Source: Psoroptes ovis
Taxonomy: Eukaryota > Arthropoda > Arachnida > Sarcoptiformes > Psoroptidae
Direction of reading: 5' to 3'
Assembly: GCA_002943765.1 (NCBI GenBank)
Contig: PQWQ01000005.1
Coordinates: 3,535,001-3,599,000 of the forward strand
Length of the DNA: 64,000 nucleotides
Of this stretch, positions 46,395-56,574 are shown in pieces. Made by a program: the position numbers and the translations under genes. Every line of letters begins with the position of its first letter. Positions within the stretch are counted from its first letter, which is position 1. Below the pieces are notes generated by a model. The model worked only from the letters and a program-made list of their open reading frames with translations, made no database searches and had not been told where the DNA came from.

Positions 46395-47366
46395 ATGCAA
46401 AACGATGATGTCATATGGGGTGTTTTGCAATCATCCCTCTGTTCATATTTGATCAAGTAAGTTGTTTGGAAGGTTTTCAAAGGCTGATTTCTTCATTTTT
46501 CTCCTCATATCAAAACCAGAACCAAATCACAAAATTTTTGCCGCAACGAATACAACGTATCGGGTCTTTGTGGTCGTAAAACATGTCCATTGGCCAACAG
46601 TCAATACGCAACCGTTCGAGAAGAACAAGGACAATGTTATCTTTATGTGAAAACAATTGAACGTGCAGCATTTCCATCGAAATTATGGGAAAAAATCAAA
46701 CTTTCGAAACAATATGATAGGGCATTGAAACAAATTGATGAAAAATTAATTTATTGGCCAAAACATCAAATACACAAGTGTAAACAGCGATTGACAAAAA
46801 TAGTCCAATACCTCATACGTATGAGAAAATTACAGTTGAATGCACCGAAAAAACTCATAACAATGCCATCGAAAATTGAACGTCGTGATCGACGTCGTGA
46901 AGTTAAAGCATTGATAGCGGCAAAACTTGAAACATCCATTGAAAAAGAACTGCTGGAACGTCTTAAAAATGGTACATATGGTGATATTTATAATTTTCAT
47001 CAAAAAGCATTTGAACAAGCGCTGAACCATCAAGAAACAGATGATAATGACCAAGAAGCTATTGATGAAGAAGAAAAGGAGATAAATCGAGAACTGGAAA
47101 TGGAAATAATGACCGATGATGATGAGGATGATGACTCGGGTCAAGTTGAATATGTGGCGGCCGATGATTTCGATGAAAGCAATGATGACGATGATGACAT
47201 CGAAGACATTGAACCAATTGAAGACCCAGTCAAATCACCATCGGTGGCACTGAAGAAACCGTTGAAAAAACCATCATCAGCCAAACGTAAGAGGAAAGCT
47301 CATGTCGAAATCGAATACGAAAATGAATACAATCAACCATCGACTTCGAAGCAAAGAAATCATTGA
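46395..47366 (+). CDS. MAK16: MAK16, 60S ribosome biogenesis factor
   Basis: Exons 46395-46456 and 46520-47366 (Lys codon AA|A, 63-bp intron) give 302 residues, close to the human length of 300. MAK16 is a nucleolar factor for maturation of the large ribosomal subunit. The N-terminus MQNDDVIWGVLQ and the Cys motif FCRNEYNVSGLCGRKTCPLANSQYA are the signature of the family (ribosomal L28e-like fold), followed by GQCYLYVKTIERAAFPSKLWEK, LIYWPKHQIHKCKQRLTKI and ELLERLKNGTYGDIYNF. The C-terminal acidic stretch (about 215-255) and the KKPSSAKRKRK basic tail are typical. The short first exon was set by homology of MQNDDVIW. AATAAA at 47400-47405 is the likely polyadenylation signal. Confidence 0.94.
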
Positions 47367-47399
47367 TTTTGATTCGATTTTTTGGAAAATATGACTTTT

Positions 47400-47405
47400 A
47401 ATAAA
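47400..47405 (+). terminator. Poly(A) signal of MAK16
   Basis: AATAAA 34 bases past the stop codon, in an A/T-rich tract. Position and sequence fit an animal polyadenylation signal. Confidence 0.55.
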
Positions 47406-47835
47406 AAAATATATTAAAATATTCGATTCAATTTGATAAAATCTATTAATCATTTCAATAAGTTTTGTGGAATCAATTGTGTATGCGTTGTTTGGAGCTT
47501 AATAGAAAAATATTAGGCTGTCCGAAAAGTTCTGGCCAATTTTCATGAACAACTCTATCGAATAAGCGGGATGAACTTTTCGGACCACCTTATAATTCGT
47601 TCATTTGAATAGGCACTAATCATTTTGATTTTTTGTTGATGATGAATTTTCGTAAATGAAGAAATGTGAATTGTCTTTGAGCGATTCGATTCAATAATTT
47701 ATGATTGAATTATATAAAATATGATTTGTTTCGAAATATTCGGCCATGAAATCAATTATAAAATATAGTGGAATAGTCTTCAATTGATGATGATGGAAGC
47801 TGAATTTGAGTTTTGAATTTTGCTGCAGCAACAGC
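47406..47835. other. Convergent MAK16 / alpha-catenin 3' gap
   Basis: 430 bp between two facing 3' ends. It holds MITE copy B (47513-47592) and otherwise AT-rich DNA. Confidence 0.6.
47513..47592. mobile_element. Mariner-type MITE, copy B
   Basis: About 80 bp starting TTAGGCTGTCCGAAAAGTTC after a TA. The right end (GAACTTTTCGGACCACCTTA) is more diverged but still pairs with the left. The centre is in the opposite orientation to copy A. Confidence 0.75.
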
Positions 47836-50800
47836 TCATACACGATCAGAATTACTGTGAAATTCGGACAACGCTTTGATCGGTGCAATATTACGTTTTT
47901 GTGATCCACGCCGCACTTTGGCCCGGATTTCATCTGGTCGTTCACGGCGGACCAATGGTTTCTTTTCCGGTGCTTTCATTTTCCATACGAATATCGGGTA
48001 CTAAGGCAGAGAAATATAAGGGAAAATTAGATTAAACCAATCAAAAAATTCAAATTAATTACATTCAATTGGCCATTGATACGTGGATATTTGGTCGATG
48101 CTACATATGATGATTTCACCGTCAACACGACAGCATTCATTAAATTTTTAGCTGCTTGAATCAAGCTTGTTGCACTGTCAAGCTATTAAATGAAGACAAA
48201 AACATTAAAATTCGAATACTGAGAATTTCTGTGAATTACTTACACCTGAGACTATCAAATTGCCCGAAATATTCTGGACATCGGCTTTCACTTTCGAAGT
48301 GATATTCAATTGATGACAATAAAGATTAATCATTTGTAGATAGGCGATCAAATCTTTTTTCGTACTCGATTCAGGACATTGTTCAGCAATTTGCCTGGCA
48401 AATTTATCCAATTTAGTACCGAATTCGGATATTTTCTTCGCCGCATTAATAACGTCCATCGTTGTTTTCAATGGGCCTTTACCTCGAGTAAAATCAGTCA
48501 TTTCCATCATAATCATACACATTTGTTTAGCGATAACGATGATATCATTACCCGTGTCATCCCATTTGGCAACTTCTTTATCAAATTTATTCTTTTCAGT
48601 TCGGAATGTTTCAACTTGTTGGGCAATTTTTTCCTTTTCTTCTTGCGGTACCATACGATATGCATCTCGTGCATTGTTGATGCCACTGATTTCAGGATAT
48701 TCATCGAAATCAGTATGAATACTCGCTTTATTTTTGAATGGAAGGAAAATTGATTAATTCAAATCAATTTCTACAAACTAAACTTACATTTAGAACGTGT
48801 TTCATAAGTATTATTATCTTCATATTCAATTTCAGTTTCTGAATCCAATTCTTCAACTGTTCGATTTAATAATACTGTACGGCGAATTTCACGTACACCA
48901 TCATAAACCAAGCGAGATGCATCGATGAATTCATTTTCATCAACAACAGCATTCGATTTATTATTATTATCACCGCTATTATTATTACCACTTTCATTGA
49001 GTGATGCTTTTTTAAGAATATCCACAGCAATCGATACACGTTCAGCAAAATTTGTCATTATTTGATCACGTAAACAATTGACAGCTTCAAGAACACGTTC
49101 CGTGTAAACACCTGGTTCATAATTATCCATTTCGGCTGTGACTACATTACAAACTCTTGCTGAACGGCCACGAATAGCACCAGCCGTACGATCTAATGTA
49201 TCGGCATCACCTTCTTGCAGTGCTAGCACACATTTATTAACATCTTCCAAGATATGATTTTCAGAAACAGCCAAAAAATCATCAATAGTTGTGATATCAT
49301 CAACAGCTTCAGTCAAGATTCGTACATGATTATTCCAAGAATCACGAAACGAATCCATATTTTCTTGTGCAACTTTCGATTTTGATCTTGCAGCCAATAT
49401 TCTGGCTGCATTGATAACTTGTGGACAAATAGTTTCAATTTGATTCGCTGCATATCGAACCATTTTCACACCATCTTCATTGTTTGACATTGAACATGCT
49501 AAATTTGCCACCTCGACTAATTTTGCTGCATGCTCGTTGAATATGACAGCCAATTCTTCAACTTCATTCATATCACCTTTACGTGCTGCTTCAATCAATA
49601 CCAGTAATGGTACATTTGTTTCTAAAAATGAATCCGAAACATGATCAATGACAGCTTTTCGTAGTTGTCTTCGTAAATCTTTAGTTTTTTGTGTCATATG
49701 ATCAATAGCTTTGTTCAATGATTCGGTTGGTTCTTTTTTCGAAGCATTAGCCATATATTCGGATAGTAGATCTTGTAATGCTTGACGTACAGCATTACAT
49801 TCAGCAACGATACGTTCACGACGTTCATCACGGGTGCAAGATGAATCGGCCATTAATGCTGCACCACTTATGATTGATTCTAAGCGTTCTTCCAAGGCTG
49901 GCCGTGTTTTTACTTCATTATATGCTAATGGATTCATAAATATTGAATCATCAAATTCATCTAATGCTGATGCCAGTTCGCCTGGTCCATCATATATTGA
50001 ATGATGTACGATATTATTGTTGTTGGTGTTATTACCATTACTTGCAGCAGATTTTCCTTGTGCAACATCACTAATAGTCGATACTGCTTCACATACTTGT
50101 CGATAGACGAAATCACGATTTTCACGTGCTGCAGGTATTTCTGGATGTCGAACATATACTTTTGATGCTGTCAATAGCATCATACAATTCTTTTTCAGCA
50201 CTGCACGTGCAGCAGCTAAATCTTCTTTTAGTTTTGGATCTTTCAATTCTGCTTGTCGTTTTGCTGCCAAATTTATCAGTTCGGCAGTATTTTTACCAAA
50301 TTGCCGAAATGATTCGACCAGTTCGGCTTGACTTGATGCTTTTTTCACTTTGTCTAAATCATTTTCAACAATTTGTAATGATTTCATCAGACGATGTACA
50401 TCGACCATATCGGCAAAAATTAATAGCCGTGTTACGGCCGATAACAGATTACGAGCTGCTTTGACCATATTATTACGTTTGATCGATGAACAAGGTTCTT
50501 CGGCAAATTCTCGTGATGCTTGTCCCATTATTTCACCAGCTTTACGAACTTCATCCACAGCACCGAGCATGTCCATCTTAATGTCGGGATTTTCCATGGC
50601 AATTTCTTCACCACGAATTATGAAATTTGCCGTAGCTTTTTCTACGGCCGCCACCAATACATGGGCACGTTTCGAACGACCTTTCTTTTTTTTCGATGGA
50701 CCTTTTGTATTCACTAAGGTCGTAACTTGCATCACCAATGGTTCCAATGTTTTTTCCACTGAATGTGTTCGAATTTCTAAATTTTTAGGGTCCCATTTTA

Positions 50801-50897
50801 CATTGAATTGTGATTGTTGTGGTTGATTAATCGTTGAAAACTGTTGCTGCTGCTGCTGTTGTTGCGGTTGATAATGATGATTATTCATGGCTAACAT
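47836..50897 (-). CDS. Alpha-catenin
   Basis: Exons 50897-48788, 48725-48244, 48182-48063 and 48000-47836 give 958 residues (human alphaE 906). Alpha-catenin links cadherin-beta-catenin complexes to F-actin at adherens junctions. Vinculin-homology regions follow each other: the beta-catenin-binding/dimer N-terminus (WDPKNLEIRTHSVEKTLEPLV), the middle M region (FDDSIFMNPLAYNEVK...ALEERLESI, then CNAVRQALQDLLSEY), and the actin-binding C-terminus (DEYPEISGINNARDAYRMV, WKMKAPEKKPLVRRE, ALSEFHSNSDRV). The start has a Gln-rich extension of some 20 residues, and an Asn-rich loop (NNTNNNNIVHH) interrupts the region near residue 285. The first coding exon is 2.1 kb long, the other introns 61-62 bp. 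The ATG at 50897 has a second in-frame ATG three codons later. Confidence 0.96.
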
Positions 50898-51693
50898 CGT
50901 GGAAATGTTTTGAAATATTCGGAATTTAACAGAAAATCACATTAAAATCAAAATAAGCTGGAATATCATTGAATAATCGCAGTTCTTTTGAATTATTTAA
51001 TCGTATTTACGTTGTTTACATCATTTTTTTAGTCATTTATTGACAATTGTGTCCAGTATATGAATGTGAAAACAAGTATACGAAATAATAACAATTGAAA
51101 TTTCAAATACAAATGAAAAAAACAAGTTATAAATCGCGGTTTTGAATAATATCTATCAGGTCACCACCACCACCACCACTAACCACTACACAATCACCAT
51201 TTAAAACACAGTTAAAAATCATAAAAAGAATTCAAAAGAGTCGGTGTCGTGAAGAGAAATTTCATTTGAGAGTTGAAATTTTCGTTGATTTTCCCATTCA
51301 TTCATTCATTCACTGATGATTTAAACATGAACCTGTTATATATTTTTTTTGATCATAAATTATATCATTTAATTTCTTCAATTTCAACAATGTCCAACGA
51401 TGCGCAGCTGTCAATTGTTATTATTTGTGATTTAAAATTCAAACAAATTGTTAAATCAACAATATTGACGGGTGTGTGTGTGTGAATATGAATCATTTGC
51501 TCCAGGCGAGCAACTCGACTATTTTCACCCATGACGCCCGCTGGTGTTTAAATAGTCCTTTTTTTACTGCTGATGTTGTTGTTGTTCACATCTTTCTTCA
51601 AAGGTCGTGTGTGGTTCTAGATTTTTTAAATATTTTTTGTGCTGGATTGATTTGAAAATATCTCAGAGATTATCTTAATTGAAATTACTCAAA
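50898..51693. promoter_or_regulatory. Divergent alpha-catenin / ATP synthase delta promoter region
   Basis: 796 bp between two divergent start codons. It contains (CCA)n near 51165-51178, a (GT)n near 51470-51483, GGCGAGCAACTCGAC and a CTCF-like word at 51534-51548. A frame at 51273-51485 looks like chance. Confidence 0.5.
51534..51548 (+). promoter_or_regulatory. Candidate CTCF-like site upstream of ATP synthase delta
   Basis: ACGCCCGCTGGTGTT is the closest of the set to the vertebrate-type core GCGCCCNCTGGTGG. It lies 146-160 bp before the ATG at 51694, again at about the same distance as the sites at 10907 and 43351. Confidence 0.35.
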
Positions 51694-52321
51694 ATGAATT
51701 CATTTATTCGTCAAAGTTCAATCCTTGCTCGACAATCGATCCGTGCCCTTGCACGTAGAAATTTTGCCGATGCTTCCAGTTCTACTGGTATGCCATTAAC
51801 ATTTACATCACCTTATGAGGTTAGTTTGGTTGTGTTTTTGCTCAAATCGATTGATTACTCATGTATTTATTGATTTACAGGTATTTTATAACGGTGCCGA
51901 TGTACGACAAGTTGATGTACCATCATTTAGCGGTAGTATCGGTATATTGCCCAAGCATGTACCATTATTGGCCGTACTGAAACCAGGTGTAGTTACTGTT
52001 TTTGAAAATGATGGTTCTTCGAAGAAATTTTTCGGTATTTTTACTTGAATTTTATTCGAAAAATTCCTTGTTTTAATATAATTTTCATAATTTTATCATT
52101 AAAAAACAGTCAGCAGTGGTACAGTGACGATCAACGATGATTCTTCCGTACAAGTATTGGCCGAAGAAGCCGTGCCAGTCGAAAATCTTGATGTACAAGC
52201 AGCACGTGAAGCGTTGAATAAAGCACAACAACAATTATCATCAGCAAGCGATGATGTATCACGTGCTGAAGCACAAATAGCTGTCGAAGTTAGTGAAGCT
52301 ATTGTTGCTGCATCAGCTTAA
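51694..52321 (+). CDS. Mitochondrial ATP synthase F1 delta subunit (bacterial epsilon homologue)
   Basis: Exons 51694-51819, 51881-52034 and 52110-52321 give 163 residues. This central-stalk subunit couples rotation to ATP synthesis. The N-terminal 30 residues (FIRQSSILARQSIRALARRNFA) are a basic, amphipathic mitochondrial presequence. The beta-sandwich part shows FYNGADVRQVDVPSFSGSIGILPKHVPLLAVLKPGVV, the family hallmark. The C-terminal two-helix part (LDVQAAREALNKAQQQL...EAQIAVEVSEA) is complete. Length and motifs match animal ATP5F1D. Introns are 61 and 75 bp. Two overlapping AATAAA signals follow at 52477-52486, and the next gene starts only 110 bp further on the same strand. Confidence 0.95.
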
Positions 52322-52476
52322 GATAACGGGCAAATTTATAAGGTCTAAGAAATCGAAGAAAATAATCATTCTTTATTACATGAATTTTTGAATTCTGAGA
52401 TAATATGATAGATGATATGGAAAAAATTTAAAATCACAATTTGTAAAATTTCAAAAAATTAATCAATTTTTCTCAA

Positions 52477-52486
52477 AATAAATAAA
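52477..52486 (+). terminator. Poly(A) signals of the ATP synthase delta gene
   Basis: AATAAATAAA gives two overlapping AATAAA hexamers about 160 bases after the stop codon and 113 bases before the MTMR9 ATG. Confidence 0.5.
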
Positions 52487-52598
52487 ATTTGTTGAACCAT
52501 TTGTGTAGAAATAGTCGAAATTTTCATATATCAAATCTTGAAATTTTATCAAAATTCAATCAATTATTTGATTTGATTGTTTTTAATTCATAAAAATA

Positions 52599-54361
52599 AT
52601 GGAATTCTTTGATCTTATTAAAACACCAAAATTAGATGGTGTAATTATGTACGATATGAACGCGCAGAATAAAATTGAAGGTACTCTATGTATTACTAGT
52701 CATCATTTAATAATATCATCGCGAAATAAAAATGATTTAAATGAATTATTCGTAAGTTATATGTCCATGATATTTGAATTTTTCTCATTGAAATTTCCTT
52801 ATCAATTCAGCTACTACATTCAATGATTGATGTTGTTGAACGGCGACCAAATTCACTTCAAAATGGTGGCATTTTAATATTGAAATGTAAAAATTTTCGC
52901 ATCTTAACGATTGAAATCAATGGTTGGATTGAATTTAATAATATTGCCACCTCCATAGAGCTGTTATCAAATTTAAATGAACCTCGATTGCTCTATCCAT
53001 ATTTCTATAATCCTGAATTTCAATTCGTTGAAAATGGTTGGGAACAATTTAAAATTGAAAATGAATTTCAAAATTTAACACATTTCAGTGATGAATGGCG
53101 ATTGTCGATGGTTAATAAAAATTTTGAAGTTTGCCGTACATATCCTGAAACTGTTATCGTACCGAAATCAATATCAGATGATTGTATACGTTCGATTGCA
53201 CAATTTCGTTGTTTAGGTCGTTTCCCGGTGCTTAGTTATTATCATAAACCAAGTAAAGTAAGTTTTGTTTTGACATTTGATCCCATCAATATCATTCTTA
53301 TTGATCCTTTCTAGAAAGTATTACTAAGAAGTGGTCAACCAATGGTCGGAACAAATTCCAAACGATGTAAAGATGATGAAAAATTGATCAACATTGTGTT
53401 AGGTGTTGGTCAACGTGGTTTCATTATTGAAACACGTACCCAGAATCTTGCACAATTAGCCAGAAATAAAGGTGGTGGTTTTGAATTGGAAGCCCATTAT
53501 CCACTATGGAAACGTGTTCATCGACCAATCGATCGTCATTCAACATTGCTAGATTCATTGAGTAAATTGATTGAAATATGTAATGATCAAACATTATCAA
53601 TGGATAAATGGCTATCGAAATTAGAAGCGAGTGGCTGGTTATCACATGTCAAAGATGTATTGAGTAGTGCTTGTTTAGTTGCACAATGTTTGGATAAAGA
53701 TAAAGAATCAGTATTAGTACATGGATCTGAAGGTATGGATTCAACATTGCAAGTTTGTTCACTGACACAAATCATTTTGAATCCTGATTGTCGAAATGTT
53801 TATGGTTTCGAAGCATTAATCGAGCGTGAATGGCTACAAGCTGGACATCCATTCGCTACACGTTGTAAACATAGTGCATATACAATGCCAACAGCACGTA
53901 CCCGTGAACAATCACCAATATTCTTAGTATTTCTTGATTGTGTTTATCAAATTTATCAACAATTTCCATGTTCATTTGAATTTAATGAAAATTTCCTCAT
54001 TTTACTATTTGAACATTCATATTCATCACAATTCGGTACATTTCTAGGTGATTGTGTACGTGAACGTATGGAAATGAATTTTGCTAAGAAAACTGTATCA
54101 TTATGGTCATATATTAATCGGCCAGATACGTTGAAAAATTATCTAAATCCATTATATGAACCAAACAGTCAAGTATTATGGCCATCAGTTGCACCACAAT
54201 CATTAGAACTATGGAAAGGAATGTATTTACGTTGGACAATGAATTCGACGGTGAATGATGAATATCAAGAACGTATTAAACAATTGATTGAAGAAGAAAT
54301 ACAGCTGAAACAACGTGCAACAAAATTACGGCGAATGATACAGAATTTGAAACAAGCATGA
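52599..54361 (+). CDS. MTMR9: MTMR9-like myotubularin pseudophosphatase
   Basis: Exons 52599-52751, 52811-53257 and 53315-54361 give 548 residues (human MTMR9 549). Myotubularins act on PI3P and PI(3,5)P2; MTMR9 is a catalytically dead partner that stabilises and stimulates MTMR6/7/8. The PH-GRAM domain occupies the first 110 residues, then RFPVLSYYHKPSKKVLLRSGQPMVG and the phosphatase-like core. In place of the active CX5R loop (HCSDGWDRT type) the protein has HGSEGMDST: the catalytic Cys is Gly and the Arg is absent, which identifies the inactive MTMR9 class. A C-terminal coiled coil (YQERIKQLIEEEIQLKQRATKL) suits heterodimer formation. The introns are 59 and 57 bp. Confidence 0.94.
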
Positions 54362-54471
54362 TTCGCATTATTTAATTTCATTCGATTTAAATATGATTAA
54401 ATATTTCACGTGTTTTTAAACAAATATATTAACAAATAATTGTACAAGAACACAAAACGCTAATTCCTTGT

Positions 54472-55074
54472 TCATAGACGCCATTCTTTTGTTATATCTT
54501 GTTCTTGTCCATCTGGACATTGATATGATGGATTAGGTGGTGTATGTTTCTTGACATTCATTATCTGATATGGAATCAATTGTGGATCAATTTCAATTGC
54601 ATTCATGTATAAATCTGGATAATTATTTTTCAATACATTTAATGCTTTTTCTTGTGATCGTACAACAGATTCGATACGGCGCATTTCTTCTCTGGTTTCT
54701 AACCCTTTATAAATTGACCATATTTTATTTAAATAAATTTGTAATTTATTCAATTCATCAATATTTAGATCTTCTGATTGATTCTCATCGGGTTGTCGCC
54801 GGTATTTGTTGATATCACGTACAACATATGTTGGTAATTGTTGTTCTAATATTGGTTTCAATTTTAATGGTATCGATTCTAGACGATTAATTTCCCTTTC
54901 TAATCGTCTTACTTTACGTTCAAATTGTTTTTTAGTTGTCAATGGATTGATTTGTTTCTTTTTACGTAATGGTTCAGCATACAGTACAGTTGCCGTGTGG
55001 AATGGCCGAATCGATGAATTGATTATCGCACATGAATATTTAATGGTCGATTGAATTAAATTTGATTGAAACAT
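54472..55074 (-). CDS. MRPL40: Mitochondrial large ribosomal subunit protein mL40
   Basis: ATG 55074 to TGA 54472, intronless, 200 residues (human mL40 206). It is a metazoan-specific protein of the mitochondrial ribosome. The N-terminus (FQSNLIQSTIKYSCAIINS...FHTA) is a mitochondrial presequence. AEPLRKKKQINP, KKQFERKVRRLEREINRLE, WSIYKGLETREEMRRIE and the end KHTPPNPSYQCPDGQEQDITKEW align with the mL40 family (human ...HYTPPIPNYQPPEG...DITK). The upstream TTG was rejected in favour of the ATG. The gene is tail-to-tail with MTMR9, with 110 bp between stop codons. Confidence 0.9.
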   Translation of the reverse strand: MFQSNLIQSTIKYSCAIINSSIRPFHTATVLYAEPLRKKKQINPLTTKKQFERKVRRLEREINRLESIPLKLKPILEQQLPTYVVRDINKYRRQPDENQSEDLNIDELNKLQIYLNKIWSIYKGLETREEMRRIESVVRSQEKALNVLKNNYPDLYMNAIEIDPQLIPYQIMNVKKHTPPNPSYQCPDGQEQDITKEWRL

Positions 55075-56574
55075 TTTTAAAAAGTTGAAAAAAACCAAAA
55101 ATTACCCAAATTAAATTCTTGGAAAAAACTGCATGCAATGGGAGAGGCCAAAATATCGGTAATGGTCACAATGGAAAACGTAACCAATGAAAATAAGGTA
55201 AAATCGCTTTTCAAGTGGCAGTGAAAATGTCATAAATTTACACAAAGTTGCTCTTATTAATGTGTTATAAACTGAAAATGCCCGAACGACATTCGGGATA
55301 GAGCAGTCTAATACAATTTAAAAAATACGTGATGATCACGTTTTGAGCAGTAAAAATGCATAAAAAAATTTGTCATCACACTGTATATCAAAAACATTGT
55401 GACTGTGGCTTTTTTGCCATGTATAAAATTAACATTGTGACCATTACCAGTGCAATTGCGTTACGAATTTCGAACATTCGAAAACATATGAAATAACATT
55501 CGAATTGAATGCTGCACACACACACACAGTTGAAATGAGGAAAAAAAAGGAGAAATTATTTATTTTCATTTAGCCTAAAATACAAGAATGGGACGGGATT
55601 GAATTGAATTGAATTGAAATGATACAAAAAAAAAAAAAAACACAAATACATTGAAATACACTGAAATACAGCGAAATACATTGAAAATTGAATGAAAAAA
55701 ATAGACTGAAATTGAATTGAATAAACTGAAAATTGAATGAAAATAAACAAAAAATTATCTTAGATTTATGAAAAATTCGTATTTGTGTTTTTGTGTAAAA
55801 AAAAATCAAAATAAAATAAAAAAAAATTAAAATGAAATTAATCAAAGTGAAAATTTAATTTGTTTTTTTAAATGGTTTAATTGAATTTTAAATTGAAAAT
55901 TGAATCACAAATCTTTGAATTGAATCAAAAATTTAATTATGAATAAATTGATACCTAAAGGCTTAATAATGTGAATAATAATAATAAATAATAATGACAA
56001 ATAATGAATAATTAAAATAATGATGATTGGAAGCAGCTGTAAAATTTTATTTGATATTTTCCTTCAAATTTTGTTGTTAATTTAATGAATATATGTGTGA
56101 AAACACGATGATCAATCGATTGAGCCTGTGAATGGTCAGCTATTTCAATGTGAAATCACAATCACCACCAACCAACCAACCACCAGCATTATTTATTTAT
56201 TCACCAAAATCATTACGACATGATTCATCTCTCTCATTTGATTCTTTGTATGCCCAATATATATTGATGAATTTCATGTACATTCATTCATTCATTCATC
56301 GTATTATTATTTAATGATCAATTTCATAATACTCGGCTTTATTTTTCATTTTATTTTTATAATGAAGAAATCAAATTGAATTTTATATTTGAAAATCAAT
56401 ACACCTAAATCATATGTCGTTGCATATCTTGAAATTGACCGACAATGATTTCTGATTTAATTCATCTTAATCAAAATCTTATCGATTTGAAATTTGTATT
56501 AATCATCCTTATATTAACATAATTGAATCTATCTTATTCTAATCAAGTATTTTTTGTCAAATTTTGCAAATAAA
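55075..56574. other. Divergent mL40 / Trio intergenic DNA
   Basis: 1.5 kb between two start codons. The mL40-proximal 400 bases are less AT-rich and probably promoter. TTGAAATACACTGAAATACA-type tandem copies (about 55650-55690) and ATTGAATTGAATTGAA runs occur in the middle. No gene was recognised; frames at 55556-55845 are translations of these simple repeats. Confidence 0.5.
55640..55690. repeat. Short tandem repeat, period about 10
   Basis: Around four to five copies of a GAAATACA(T/C)T-like word in a row, following a poly(A) run at 55626-55640. Confidence 0.6.

Noticed and set aside
55556..55845. Two overlapping Phe-rich minus-strand frames
   Set aside because: Translations of GAAATACA and ATTGAATTGAA tandem repeats.
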